From NCBI RefSeq assembly GCF_019049625.1, contig NZ_JAFMOY010000106.1, positions 1-47,915 on the forward strand: 47,915 bases of DNA, written 5' to 3'. The stretch is from Rahnella ecdela (GTDB taxonomy: Bacteria; Pseudomonadota; Gammaproteobacteria; Enterobacterales; Enterobacteriaceae). Positions 17,998-27,072 of this stretch are shown here, one piece after another; the stretch's first letter is position 1, and each line of letters opens with the position of its first letter. The notes under the pieces were generated by a model. The model worked only from the letters and a program-made list of their open reading frames with translations, ran no database searches and was not told the DNA's origin. The position numbers were made by a program, and so were the translations under genes.

Positions 17998-18753
17998 ATG
18001 GATCACGCTATCTACACCGCGAGCGGCGCAGCGAGCCAGACACTGGTTCAGCAGTCGGTCACGTCAAGCAACCTTGCTAACGCCAATACACCCGGCTTTC
18101 GCTCGCAACTTTTAGCCATGCGCGCGGTGCCGGTAGAAGGTCAAAGCCTGCCGACCCGTACGCTGGTCACGGCGTCAACGCCGGGCGCAGACATGACGCA
18201 AGGCAAACTTAACTACACCGGCCGTCCGCTGGATGTGGCTTTACAGCAGGACGGTTTCCTTGCGGTGCAGATGCCTGATGGCACTGAAGCTTATACCCGT
18301 AACGGTGACATGCAGGTGTCACCGACGAACCAGCTGACCGTTCAGGGTCATCCGGTAATGGGGGATAACGGCCCGATCGAGGTTCCGCCGAACTCACAGC
18401 TGACGATTTCTGCGGACGGCACCATCGCCGTGCTCGAAGCCGGTGCTGACCCGAACACCATGGGCCAGCTCGGTAAGCTCAAGCTGGTGAAAGCCGCGAA
18501 CAGCGAAGTGACCCGTGGCGACGACGGCATGTTCCGTCCGACCCCGGCGACAGCGCTGGCGCGTGGTGCTGCTTTACAGGCCGACCCGACCATTCACGTG
18601 ATGCCCGGAACCCTCGAAGGCAGTAACGCGGATCCGGTATCGACCATGGTTGACATGATTGCCAACGCCCGCCGCTTTGAGATGCAGATGAAAGTCATCC
18701 ACAGCGTCGATGAAAATGAACAGAGTGCCAACAATCTGCTGTCAATGAGCTGA
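17998..18753 (+). CDS. flgF: flagellar proximal rod protein
   Basis: This 251-residue protein (E. coli 251) starts MDHAIYTASGAASQTLVQQS with the motif SSNLANANTPGFRSQL, and ends in the FlgF/FlgG-type helix MVDMIANARRFEMQMKVIHS. It is a rod component next to FlgG and lies 35 bases after flgE. Confidence 0.97.
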   Translation: MDHAIYTASGAASQTLVQQSVTSSNLANANTPGFRSQLLAMRAVPVEGQSLPTRTLVTASTPGADMTQGKLNYTGRPLDVALQQDGFLAVQMPDGTEAYTRNGDMQVSPTNQLTVQGHPVMGDNGPIEVPPNSQLTISADGTIAVLEAGADPNTMGQLGKLKLVKAANSEVTRGDDGMFRPTPATALARGAALQADPTIHVMPGTLEGSNADPVSTMVDMIANARRFEMQMKVIHSVDENEQSANNLLSMS

Positions 18754-18774
18754 TGATGGCAGAGGAGTAATGAC

Positions 18775-19557
18775 ATGATCCCATCGCTGTATATTGCGAA
18801 AACCGGTTTGGATGCCCAGCAGACCAATATGGACGTCATCGCCAACAACCTGGCGAACGTCAGCACCAACGGCTTTAAACGCCAGCGTGCGGTATTCGAA
18901 GACCTGCTTTATCAGACTGTCCGCCAGCCCGGTGCGCAGTCTTCTGAGCAGACCAACCTGCCATCCGGTTTGCAGATTGGTACCGGTGTGCGTCCGGTTT
19001 CTACTGAACGTTTGTTCTCGCAGGGCAACCTGTCGCAGACCAGCAACAGTAAAGACATCGCCGTCAAAGGCGAAGGTTTCTTCCAGGTACAGCTGCCGGA
19101 CGGCACCACCGCGTATACCCGCGACGGTTCTTTCCAGGTGGATCAGAACGGTCAGCTGGTGACCTCGAGCGGCTATCAGGTTATTCCGGCGATCACCATT
19201 CCGACCAATGCGCTGAGCATGACGGTCGGTCGTGACGGTATCGTCAGCGTGACCCAGCAGGGACAGACGGCGGCACAGCAAGTCGGCCAGCTGACCCTGA
19301 GCACCTTCATCAACAACAGCGGTCTGGAATCGATGGGTGAAAACCTTTATCAGGAAACCCAGAGCTCCGGCGCGCCGACCGAAAGTACTCCGGGTCTTAA
19401 CGGTGCGGGTCTGTTGTATCAGGGTTATGTCGAAACCTCGAACGTCAACGTGGCGGAAGAGTTGGTCAACATGATCCAGACGCAGCGCGCTTACGAAATC
19501 AACAGCAAAGCCGTGTCTACGTCGGATGAAATGCTGCAAAAACTTTCGCAGCTGTAA
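18775..19557 (+). CDS. flgG: flagellar distal rod protein
   Basis: This 260-residue protein is the same length as in E. coli. The start [20 protein letters not shown] then [18 protein letters not shown] and the end [20 protein letters not shown] are characteristic of the distal rod. ATG at 18775 follows AGAGGAG. A 134-base gap follows before flgH, holding a weak hairpin but no gene. Confidence 0.98.
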   Translation: MIPSLYIAKTGLDAQQTNMDVIANNLANVSTNGFKRQRAVFEDLLYQTVRQPGAQSSEQTNLPSGLQIGTGVRPVSTERLFSQGNLSQTSNSKDIAVKGEGFFQVQLPDGTTAYTRDGSFQVDQNGQLVTSSGYQVIPAITIPTNALSMTVGRDGIVSVTQQGQTAAQQVGQLTLSTFINNSGLESMGENLYQETQSSGAPTESTPGLNGAGLLYQGYVETSNVNVAEELVNMIQTQRAYEINSKAVSTSDEMLQKLSQL

Positions 19558-19691
19558 GTTTTTAGTACGTCATAACAAAGTGGCTGTCGCAGGTTCGGGC
19601 AGCCGCAAAAAACAAGAGGATGGGTGCCGGATGGCGTCAGTCCTGAACCGGTTCAGATCTCTACCAGGTCGATTTTTTTAAGGCGATAACT

Positions 19692-20423
19692 GTGGTGAGC
19701 AAAAAAATAACGTCGGTAATGACTTCATATACAGACCGACCAGGCAAGCTGGTGCTGCCGCTGTTAATCACGTTACTGGCGAACGGCTGCGCGTATATGC
19801 CGCACACCCCGCTGGTACCCGGAACCACCACAGCGACACCTGCGCCCGCCGCACCGCCGGTACCTAACGGTTCGATATTCCAGTCCGTTCAGCCGATGAA
19901 CTATGGTTATCAGCCTCTGTTTGAAGACCGTCGTCCACGTAACGTCGGGGATACTCTGACCATCGTCTTGCAGGAAAACGTCAGTGCGAGCAAAAGCTCC
20001 TCGGCGAACGCCAGCCGCAACGGGTCAACCACCTTTGGTGCCGCCACCGCGCCGCGCTATCTGGAAGGGCTGTTTGGTAATGCCCGCGCCGACGTGGATA
20101 TGTCCGGCGCTAACACCTTCGCCGGTAAAGGCGGAGCCGCCGCCAATAACACCTTCAGCGGCACCCTGACCGTGACGGTCGCGGAAGTGTTGGCGAACGG
20201 CAACCTGAAAGTTGTCGGTGAAAAACAAATCGAAATTAATCAGGGAACCGAATTCATCCGGTTCTCCGGTGTGGTCAACCCGCGCACCATCAGCGGTGCG
20301 AACGCCGTTATCTCCACACAAGTGGCAGATGCGCGCATCGAATACGTGGGTAACGGCTACATCAATGAAGCGCAGAACATGGGCTGGTTGCAGCGGTTCT
20401 TCTTAAACTTATCGCCGTTATAA
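19692..20423 (+). CDS. flgH: flagellar L-ring lipoprotein
   Basis: This 243-residue lipoprotein (E. coli 232) forms the outer-membrane L ring. A lipobox-like LLANGC ends the signal peptide, followed by [11 protein letters not shown] as in E. coli FlgH. Further conserved blocks are [36 protein letters not shown] and [18 protein letters not shown]. The start is uncertain: GTG at 19692 has AAGG eight bases upstream and gives an unusually long signal peptide; Met10 (ATG 19719) gives a normal length but a weak RBS. Confidence 0.95.
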   Translation: MVSKKITSVMTSYTDRPGKLVLPLLITLLANGCAYMPHTPLVPGTTTATPAPAAPPVPNGSIFQSVQPMNYGYQPLFEDRRPRNVGDTLTIVLQENVSASKSSSANASRNGSTTFGAATAPRYLEGLFGNARADVDMSGANTFAGKGGAAANNTFSGTLTVTVAEVLANGNLKVVGEKQIEINQGTEFIRFSGVVNPRTISGANAVISTQVADARIEYVGNGYINEAQNMGWLQRFFLNLSPL

Positions 20424-20433
20424 CGAGGCAATC

Positions 20434-21540
20434 ATGCGAAAACTACTTTCCGGTGTTATCTGTCTGGCGATGTCCGCCCTGGTGGTATTGCCCGCATCCG
20501 CCGACCGTATTCGTGATCTGACGACGGTACAAGGCGTACGTGATAACGCCCTGATCGGCTACGGCCTGGTCGTCGGCCTCGACGGAACCGGTGACCAGAC
20601 CACGCAGACACCGTTCACCACCCAGACGCTGACCAACATGTTGTCCCAGTTAGGGATAACCGTACCGGCTGGCACCAACATGCAGCTGAAAAACGTGGCC
20701 GCCGTAATGGTGACCGCCAAAATGCCGCCGTTCTCGCGTGCAGGACAGGCGATTGACGTGGTGGTTTCCTCGATGGGTAACGCCAAAAGTATTCGCGGCG
20801 GCACCTTGCTGATGACGCCGATGAAAGGCGTGGATAATCAAGTTTACGCACTGGCGCAGGGTAACGTGCTGGTCGGCGGTGCGGGCGCTTCTGCCGGAGG
20901 CAGCAGCGTGACGGTCAACCAGGTGTCCGGTGGCCGTATTACCGGCGGCGCCACTATCGAACGCGAACTGCCAAGCACCTTCGGTACCGAAGGCGTGATC
21001 AATCTGCAACTTAATGATGAAGATTTCAATCTGGCGCAGCAGGTCAGCGACGCCATTAACCGTCAGGGTATGGGCACCGCGTCGGCGCTGGATTCCCGTA
21101 ATATTCAGGTCATCGTGCCGCGCGGCAACACCTCACAGGTGCGCATTCTGGCGCAAATTCAGAATATCGAAGTCAACGTCGGCCCGATGGATGCGAAAGT
21201 TATCATCAACTCCCGTACCGGTTCGGTGGTCATGAACCGTGACGTGACGCTCGACAGTTGTGCGGTCGCGCAGGGCAACCTCTCTGTGGTGGTTGACCGT
21301 CAGAACGATGTCAGCCAGCCAAACACGCCATTCGGCGGCGGTCAGACAGTGGTGACGCCAAACACCAATATTTCCGTGCGTCAGTCCGGTGGTTCTATCC
21401 AGCAGGTGCGCTCCAGCGCCAGCCTGAACAACGTGGTCCGTACCCTGAACGCGTTAGGCGCGACGCCTATCGACCTGATGTCCATTTTGCAGGCCATGAA
21501 AACAGCCGGCTGCCTGCGTGCTGATTTGGAAATTATCTGA
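20434..21540 (+). CDS. flgI: flagellar P-ring protein
   Basis: This 368-residue periplasmic protein (E. coli 365) has a signal peptide ([20 protein letters not shown], cleaved after ASA before DRIRDL). It shows the family blocks [20 protein letters not shown] and the C-terminal [20 protein letters not shown]. The two cysteines expected to form the stabilising disulfide are present (DSCAVAQGN and AGCLRA). Its stop overlaps the flgJ start by one base (TGATG). Confidence 0.98.
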   Translation: MRKLLSGVICLAMSALVVLPASADRIRDLTTVQGVRDNALIGYGLVVGLDGTGDQTTQTPFTTQTLTNMLSQLGITVPAGTNMQLKNVAAVMVTAKMPPFSRAGQAIDVVVSSMGNAKSIRGGTLLMTPMKGVDNQVYALAQGNVLVGGAGASAGGSSVTVNQVSGGRITGGATIERELPSTFGTEGVINLQLNDEDFNLAQQVSDAINRQGMGTASALDSRNIQVIVPRGNTSQVRILAQIQNIEVNVGPMDAKVIINSRTGSVVMNRDVTLDSCAVAQGNLSVVVDRQNDVSQPNTPFGGGQTVVTPNTNISVRQSGGSIQQVRSSASLNNVVRTLNALGATPIDLMSILQAMKTAGCLRADLEII

Positions 21541-22508
21541 TGAGCGACCTGATGTCGATGTCCGGCGCATTTGACCCGCAAGGGGCGGCGTACGATGCGA
21601 ATTCCCTGAACAAACTGAAGCGGGATGTGGGGCAAAATCCGCAGGCGCATCTCAAAGAAGTGGCGAAACAGTTTGAAGGCGTGTTTGTCCAGATGATGCT
21701 GAAAAGTATGCGTCAGGCATTGCCGCAGGGAGGGATCCTCGACAACCAGTCCACCAAACTTTATACCTCGATGTACGATCAGCAAATTGCGCAGGACATG
21801 TCCGACAAAGGGTTGGGCATGGCCGATATGATGGTAGAACAGCTGACCGGCGGCTCTAAACAGCCGTCCGAACTGTCCGGTACGGTGCCAATGGCGCTTG
21901 ACGGGGAAATACTGAAAAGCATGCCGGTACAGGCGATGGAACAGTATCTGCGTAAAGTCATTCCGACCGCACCGGATCGCACCACCGGCGGCGCACCGTT
22001 ACCTGCCGACAGCGGACAGTTCGTGTCCAGCCTGAGCATTCCGGCGCAGGTGGCCAGCAAAGACAGCGGGATTTCACATCAGCTGATCATGGCGCAGGCT
22101 GCGCTGGAGTCCGGCTGGGGACAGCGCGAAATTCCGACCTCCGATGGCAAACGCAGCTTCAACTTGTTTGGTATCAAAGCGGGGAGCAGCTGGGACGGCC
22201 CGACCACCAATATCACCACCACCGAATACACCAACGGCGTGGCGAAAAAGGTCCAGGCCAGTTTCCGCGTTTACGGCTCTTACGTGGAAGCCATCAGCGA
22301 TTACATCAAACTGCTGACCAGCAATCCGCGTTATGCCCAGGTCGCCTCCGCCAATACCCCTGAACAAGCCGCGCATGAACTGCAACGTGCAGGCTATGCC
22401 ACTGACCCGAATTACGCCGACAAACTGGTGAGTGTTATTCAGAAAATTAAAGGCGCGGGCGAGCAGGCGGTTAAGGCGTATAGCCATGATTTAAAAGATA
22501 TCTTTTAG
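21540..22508 (+). CDS. flgJ: rod-capping protein with peptidoglycan glucosaminidase domain
   Basis: This 322-residue bifunctional protein (E. coli 313) has an N-terminal rod-cap domain at about 1-100 (VAKQFEGVFVQMMLKSMRQA) and a C-terminal GH73-type murein hydrolase domain at about 165-320. The presumed catalytic Glu190 is in MAQAALESGWGQREI. It opens the peptidoglycan so that the rod can pass. It is the last gene of the flgB operon; the flgKL promoter follows. Confidence 0.97.
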   Translation: MSDLMSMSGAFDPQGAAYDANSLNKLKRDVGQNPQAHLKEVAKQFEGVFVQMMLKSMRQALPQGGILDNQSTKLYTSMYDQQIAQDMSDKGLGMADMMVEQLTGGSKQPSELSGTVPMALDGEILKSMPVQAMEQYLRKVIPTAPDRTTGGAPLPADSGQFVSSLSIPAQVASKDSGISHQLIMAQAALESGWGQREIPTSDGKRSFNLFGIKAGSSWDGPTTNITTTEYTNGVAKKVQASFRVYGSYVEAISDYIKLLTSNPRYAQVASANTPEQAAHELQRAGYATDPNYADKLVSVIQKIKGAGEQAVKAYSHDLKDIF

Positions 22509-22532
22509 ATAGCCAAATCCTCGTTTTTTTCC

Positions 22533-22559
22533 TCAAGTTTTGGCGGTGCAGGCCGATAA
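22533..22559 (+). promoter_or_regulatory. sigma-28 (FliA) promoter for flgKL
   Basis: TCAAGTTT-N11-GCCGATAA matches the FliA consensus at 15 of 16 positions with exact spacing, 91 bases upstream of flgK. This makes flgKL class 3. Confidence 0.9.
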
Positions 22560-22650
22560 CCAGATCAGAATGGGAAAAGGGGAAAGCCCCGATTCAGTTC
22601 CCTTAATTACACGGTGGTAAAAAAGGTCACCGGCAGACAAAAGGTCACTC

Positions 22651-24303
22651 ATGTCCAGTAGCTTAATTAATACCGCAATGAGCGGACTGAACGCAGCGCA
22701 GGCAGCGCTCAGTACCACCGGGAACAACATCGCTAACGTCAGTGTGGCCGGTTATAACCGCCAGACGACGCTTATTACTCAGAGCAATGGCACTACAACC
22801 TCCGCTGGTTATATCGGTAACGGTGTGACCGTGACCGGCGTGAATCGTGAATACAATTCCTTTGTGGTGACCCAGTTGCTTGGCGCCAGCGCCACCGGCA
22901 GCGCGCTTTCCACACAGCTTGATCAGGCAAGTTCGATTGATGACCTGCTGGGCGACAGCTCGACCGGCATTGATGCGACTATGGCTACATTCTTTAAGGG
23001 CCTGCAAACGCTGACCAGCAATGCCAGCGACAGCTCAACGCGTCAGGCGGTATTGGGTGAAGCGCAGGGCTTAACCGCGCAGTTCAACAGTTCCTCCAAA
23101 TACCTCAACGACATGAATACCGCAGTGAACCAGCAGGTTTCGCAGAGCGTGGATCAGATCAACACCTATGCGGCGCAGATTGCCAAGCTGAATACTCAAA
23201 TTACTACCACCCGTGGCAGTACCGGTCAGGAACCTAACGCTTTGCTCGATCAGCGTGACCAGCTGGTCAGCCAGCTGAACGATATCACCGGTGTGACTGT
23301 GACCAAGCAGGATGGCGATACCTATAACGTCTCCTTCGCCAACGGCATGCCACTGGTCAGTGGCGGAACATCTAAAACTGTTGTAGCTATGGCATCCAGC
23401 GCTGATCCGTCGAAAATGACGGTAGGCATGACTCAGCCAGATGGCACAGTGACAGAAATTCAGGAAAGCCGCCTTACTACCGGTTCTCTCGGCGGTACGC
23501 TCTCTTTCCGTAAAGACAACCTGGAACCGGCTATCAATCAGTTGGGCCAACTGGCGTTGACGCTGGCCGACAGCTTCAACAGCACTAACAAAGCCGGTTT
23601 TGACCTCAACGGTGACGCAGGGACAGATTTCTTCTCTTATACCGGCGCAACCACCGTAGGTAACACCAAAAACACCGGCACCGCCGATGTCAGTGTGGCG
23701 TACAAAGACACCACAGCGGTGAAAGCCAGTGATTACACCATGGCGTATAACGGCACCAGCTGGGATGTGACCCGCGCTTCTGATGGCGCAAAAATCACGC
23801 CAACGGCTGGTACTGACAGCAGCGGCAATCCGACCATGGAATTCGACGGATTATCGGTTTCTGTTTCCGGTACGCCATCGGCCAACGACAGCTTTACCAT
23901 CAAAACCGTCAGCAACGTGGCGGGAAGCATGGGTGTGGCTATCACCGATTCTTCACTGATTGCCGCTGCCAGTGCAGCCGACAGCGGTGTGAGTGATAAC
24001 ACCAACGCGCAAAAATTACTGAATTTGCAAACCGCCAAACTGGTGGAAGGCAAGTCCACGCTGTCCGGCGCTTACGCCAGCCTGGTAAGCAACGTCGGTA
24101 ACCAGGTAGATACGCTGAGCACCATCAATACTGCGCAAAGCAATATCGTGACGCAACTGACTTCGCAGCAACAGTCTATTTCCGGGGTTAACCTCGATGA
24201 GGAATACGGCGATCTGCAACGTTACCAGCAATATTATCTGGCTAACGCGCAGGTGGTGCAAACGGCATCCACCATTTTTGACGCCATTATTAATCTTCGC
24301 TGA
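22651..24303 (+). CDS. flgK: hook-filament junction protein 1 (HAP1)
   Basis: This 550-residue protein (E. coli 547) has the N-terminal MSSSLINTAMSGLNAAQAAL then TTGNNIANVSVAGYNRQ and the C-terminal EEYGDLQRYQQYYLANAQVV ending FDAIINLR. The central region is Ser/Thr-rich and variable. It joins hook to filament with FlgL, is exported with help from FlgN, and is expressed from the FliA promoter just upstream. Confidence 0.97.
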   Translation: MSSSLINTAMSGLNAAQAALSTTGNNIANVSVAGYNRQTTLITQSNGTTTSAGYIGNGVTVTGVNREYNSFVVTQLLGASATGSALSTQLDQASSIDDLLGDSSTGIDATMATFFKGLQTLTSNASDSSTRQAVLGEAQGLTAQFNSSSKYLNDMNTAVNQQVSQSVDQINTYAAQIAKLNTQITTTRGSTGQEPNALLDQRDQLVSQLNDITGVTVTKQDGDTYNVSFANGMPLVSGGTSKTVVAMASSADPSKMTVGMTQPDGTVTEIQESRLTTGSLGGTLSFRKDNLEPAINQLGQLALTLADSFNSTNKAGFDLNGDAGTDFFSYTGATTVGNTKNTGTADVSVAYKDTTAVKASDYTMAYNGTSWDVTRASDGAKITPTAGTDSSGNPTMEFDGLSVSVSGTPSANDSFTIKTVSNVAGSMGVAITDSSLIAAASAADSGVSDNTNAQKLLNLQTAKLVEGKSTLSGAYASLVSNVGNQVDTLSTINTAQSNIVTQLTSQQQSISGVNLDEEYGDLQRYQQYYLANAQVVQTASTIFDAIINLR

Positions 24304-24330
24304 TCTTTGAACTGATAAGGAACTGATGCC

Positions 24331-25293
24331 ATGCGCCTTAGTACCAATATGATTTACCAACAGAATATGGATGCGGTGCTGGATGGTCAGAACCGTTTCC
24401 AGGCGACCGGCCTGCAGCTATCCACTGGCTCTAAAGTAAATAAGCCTTCTGATGATCCGCTGGCTGCCTCTCAGGCCGTACTGGTGCGTCAGGCTACAGC
24501 GCAAAACAGTCAGTATTCGGTAGCGCGTACTTTTGCTAATCAAAACATGAGTCAGGAAGAATCGATTCTTTCCAGTGTAACATCCACGATACAAGATGCG
24601 CAGACACTGATCGTTCAGGCCGGGAACGGGACGTTAAGTGATGATGACCGTTCTTCTTTAGCGACCAAACTGGAAAGCCTGAAATCTCAACTGGTCAACC
24701 TGGCGAACAGCACCGACGGTAACGGGCGCTATATTTTTGCCGGTTACAAGAGTGATACCGCGCCTTATACACAGGATCCGACTACCGGTGCAGTGACTTA
24801 TTCCGGTGGTGATACGGCAATTACTCAGCAGGTTGATGCCAGCCGTACCATGACTATCAACCACACCGGCAATCAGATTTTTGATTCCTTAACCGGTGAT
24901 GCGAAGAAAGAGCCAAACGGTTCTTCTGGCGAAACCGACATCTTCAAGACCATCGACGGCGCGCTGACTGCGCTGAAAACGCCTTCAGCGGATTATACCT
25001 CTGACTCCGAATACACCGACGCGATCGATAAAGCCAACCGTGGCCTGAGCAACTCACTTAACAACGTATTGTCTGTGCGCTCAGAGTTGGGGACTCAGCT
25101 GAGCGAGTTGGATAATCTTGATACGATCGGCGCAAACCGTGACGTAACAAACGCCAGTAAACTAAGTGATTTAGTCGATACGGAATGGACATCAGCGATT
25201 TCGACTTACACGCTGCAACAGGTTGCACTCCAGGCGTCCTACAAAACCTACAGCTCCATGCAGGGTATGTCGCTGTTCCAGATGAACTCGTAA
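24331..25293 (+). CDS. flgL: hook-filament junction protein 3 (HAP3)
   Basis: This 320-residue flagellin-like protein (E. coli 317) starts MRLSTNMIYQQNMDAVLDGQ with SSDDPLAA-like KPSDDPLAASQAV and ends in the flagellin-type helix QVALQASYKTYSSMQGMSLF. It is co-transcribed with flgK (27-base gap). A GC-rich hairpin at 25301-25321 may end the message. Confidence 0.97.
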   Translation: MRLSTNMIYQQNMDAVLDGQNRFQATGLQLSTGSKVNKPSDDPLAASQAVLVRQATAQNSQYSVARTFANQNMSQEESILSSVTSTIQDAQTLIVQAGNGTLSDDDRSSLATKLESLKSQLVNLANSTDGNGRYIFAGYKSDTAPYTQDPTTGAVTYSGGDTAITQQVDASRTMTINHTGNQIFDSLTGDAKKEPNGSSGETDIFKTIDGALTALKTPSADYTSDSEYTDAIDKANRGLSNSLNNVLSVRSELGTQLSELDNLDTIGANRDVTNASKLSDLVDTEWTSAISTYTLQQVALQASYKTYSSMQGMSLFQMNS

Positions 25294-25300
25294 TCCCTCC

Positions 25301-25321
25301 GGCGCGCCAGCATCGCGCGCC
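25301..25321 (+). terminator. GC-rich hairpin after flgL
   Basis: GGCGCGC and GCGCGCC pair around a seven-base loop eight bases after the flgL stop. The following bases (CGTTTGACC) are only weakly T-rich, so termination is uncertain. Confidence 0.4.
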
Positions 25322-25465
25322 CGTTTGACCCTCTTCGTTATCTGCTGCCAGTCCGTCAAAAGCGGGCGGGCAGGCATTTTTCTGACCGTACTTAAACCGG
25401 GTACTCTCAGTTTTGTATGTTGTCTTTCTAAGGTTTGGCGACATACATCTTTTTCCTTCCTCGTC

Positions 25466-25573
25466 CTGTTTCGAATTATCTCTGCGTTGGCTGCATCCGC
25501 TCGCCCGAATCACTGACTTATTGTCAGCTCATCGGGACTTACAGACTTGCCGCCTTGATATAATCCGAAACAG
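25466..25573. repeat. ERIC-like intergenic repeat
   Basis: The segment GCGTTGGCTGCATCCGCTCG followed by CCCGAATCACTGACTTATTG, TCAGCTCATCGGGACTTACA and GACTTGCCGCC is collinear with the ERIC (IRU) consensus read on its reverse strand, with divergence in the central stem. The ends are imperfect inverted repeats (CTGTTTCGAATTAT against ATAATCCGAAACAG). It lies in the 312-base gap between flgL and yohK, which otherwise holds no gene. Confidence 0.7.
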
Positions 25574-25605
25574 CTAGAGGAAGCCGTGCCTTCTATTTTT
25601 CCCGA

Positions 25606-26301
25606 CTAATGAGCAAACAGAGCGAGTAATACGGGGAACAGGAACGGGGCGAGTAGGGAGGTGATGATCCCGCAGATGACCAGCGCCAGCGAGCTGAAGG
25701 CGCCTTCCTGATAATCCATTTCTGCGCAGCGGGCAGTGCCGAGGGCGTGGGATGCGGTGCCCATTGCCAGGCCGCGTGAGGCTTTGGTGGTGATTTTCAG
25801 GATGTTCAGAATGGTGTGACCGAAAACGGCACCAAGAATGCCGACGAAAATCACGCAGACGGCGCTGATGGCCGGAATACCATTAATCGACTGGGCGGTC
25901 GCCATCGCAATCGGCGTGGTGACGGATTTCGGTAATACTGAAGCGGCAATCTGCGGAGTGGCCCCCATCCATAATGCAATCGCGGTGCCGGTGGTCATCG
26001 CCACGATGCTGCCGATAAAGCAGATGCTGATGATTGATTTCCAGCGGGCGCGGATCTGATGCAGCTGTTCGTACAGCGGAAATGCCAGCGCCACTACGGC
26101 AGGTTGCAGTAAATCATTGAGGATTTTACTGCCGGCGAAATAGCGGGCGTACGGAATATTGGTCACCAGCAGCAGCGGGATAATCACCACCATCGACATC
26201 AGTAACGGATTCAGCAGCGGCATTTTGAGTTTGACCGCCAGTTTGCGGGTGGCGAAAAACACCAGCAGGGTCAGCGGCAGCGACCACAAAATATCAATCA
26301 T
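25606..26301 (-). CDS. yohK: LrgB/CidB-family membrane protein YohK
   Basis: This 231-residue polytopic inner-membrane protein is the same length as E. coli YohK and near identical over [38 protein letters not shown] and [20 protein letters not shown]. The LrgAB/CidAB family was linked to holin-like control of murein hydrolases and to small-acid transport; the E. coli role is not well defined. The start at 26301 (MIDILWSLP) follows the family and overlaps yohJ by eight bases; a longer frame upstream lies inside yohJ. Confidence 0.93.
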   Translation of the reverse strand: MIDILWSLPLTLLVFFATRKLAVKLKMPLLNPLLMSMVVIIPLLLVTNIPYARYFAGSKILNDLLQPAVVALAFPLYEQLHQIRARWKSIISICFIGSIVAMTTGTAIALWMGATPQIAASVLPKSVTTPIAMATAQSINGIPAISAVCVIFVGILGAVFGHTILNILKITTKASRGLAMGTASHALGTARCAEMDYQEGAFSSLALVICGIITSLLAPFLFPVLLALFAH

Positions 26302-26698
26302 TTTCTTTCTCCGCTTTGTCTGCCACCGCACCACGTTCGCCGTGGATATAGTGGGAACAATACGCGACAACCAGTAGTACAATAATCGTACTGACCAGAC
26401 AGGACACCACCAGCGGGCCTAACTGTGTCCGCAACTGCTCGTAATAATTCATCACCCCTACGCCGATAGGCACAAACAACAGCGCCATATAGCGGATCAG
26501 CACGTTACAGCCGGGTTTTACCCATTTGAACGGCAGAATTTGCGTGGAAAGCAGGCCGAATAAAATCAGCATGCCGATAATGCTGCCCGGGATAGTCAGC
26601 GGCAGAAGAGATGAAATCGCATTCCCGGCGAATAAACACAGATAAATCAGAATAAATGCCCGGATATATTGGAATGCCAGAGAAGTTGCGTTGCTCAT
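26294..26698 (-). CDS. yohJ: LrgA/CidA-family holin-like protein YohJ
   Basis: This 134-residue protein (E. coli YohJ 132) has four hydrophobic segments, the family blocks [20 protein letters not shown] and [20 protein letters not shown], and a charged tail. It is co-transcribed with yohK, which it overlaps. An inverted repeat at 26728-26748 lies 30 bases upstream of its ATG. Confidence 0.93.
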   Translation of the reverse strand: MSNATSLAFQYIRAFILIYLCLFAGNAISSLLPLTIPGSIIGMLILFGLLSTQILPFKWVKPGCNVLIRYMALLFVPIGVGVMNYYEQLRTQLGPLVVSCLVSTIIVLLVVAYCSHYIHGERGAVADKAEKEND

Positions 26699-26727
26699 GG
26701 TGTTTCACCCAGTTGAATGATGCATTC

Positions 26728-26748
26728 ATCATACAATTAAGATATGAT
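26728..26748 (-). promoter_or_regulatory. inverted repeat in the yohJK promoter region
   Basis: ATCATA-N9-TATGAT is a perfect inverted repeat 30-50 bases upstream of the yohJ start. It could be an operator, but AT-rich symmetry of this size can arise by chance. Confidence 0.3.
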
Positions 26749-26958
26749 CTGCGCCACATAACTCAGTATGAAATTTAGGAATGAAGTGTATGCCATAAAG
26801 GCAGGGTTTGGCTGCTGAAATTGCAGGAATTGCCCGTATAATCAGGCGCAGATTGCCGCCGGGGCAGCGTTCATCGCTTTACACGTTTCAGCCACCGTTT
26901 GTTCAGTAACAATGCCCCGCCAGAGCCCGTCCTGCGGCTTTAATAACCAATCAGATAA

Positions 26959-26981
26959 CGTTATGCAAAATTCGCATAACG
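26959..26981 (+). promoter_or_regulatory. inverted repeat CGTTATGC-N7-GCATAACG upstream of the peptide importer
   Basis: Perfect 8-base arms flank AAAATTC, 92 bases before the binding-protein gene. A closely similar 19-base core (TTATGC-N7-GCATA) recurs at 32712-32730 before the porin gene. The rest of the 374-base gap (26699-27072) holds no gene. Confidence 0.5.
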
Positions 26982-27072
26982 ATAGTATTTATCAGACTTT
27001 CTGCTCTTAATAAGAAACTTTACACTCAACAAAACTTTAGCAATTTCGCTACTTTGTGGAGAGTCTGACCTG

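Noticed and set aside
22492-22507. 16-base palindrome TAAAAGATATCTTTTA across the flgJ stop
   Set aside because: It encodes the conserved FlgJ end and is AT-rich; no T-tract terminator follows directly, so chance is sufficient.
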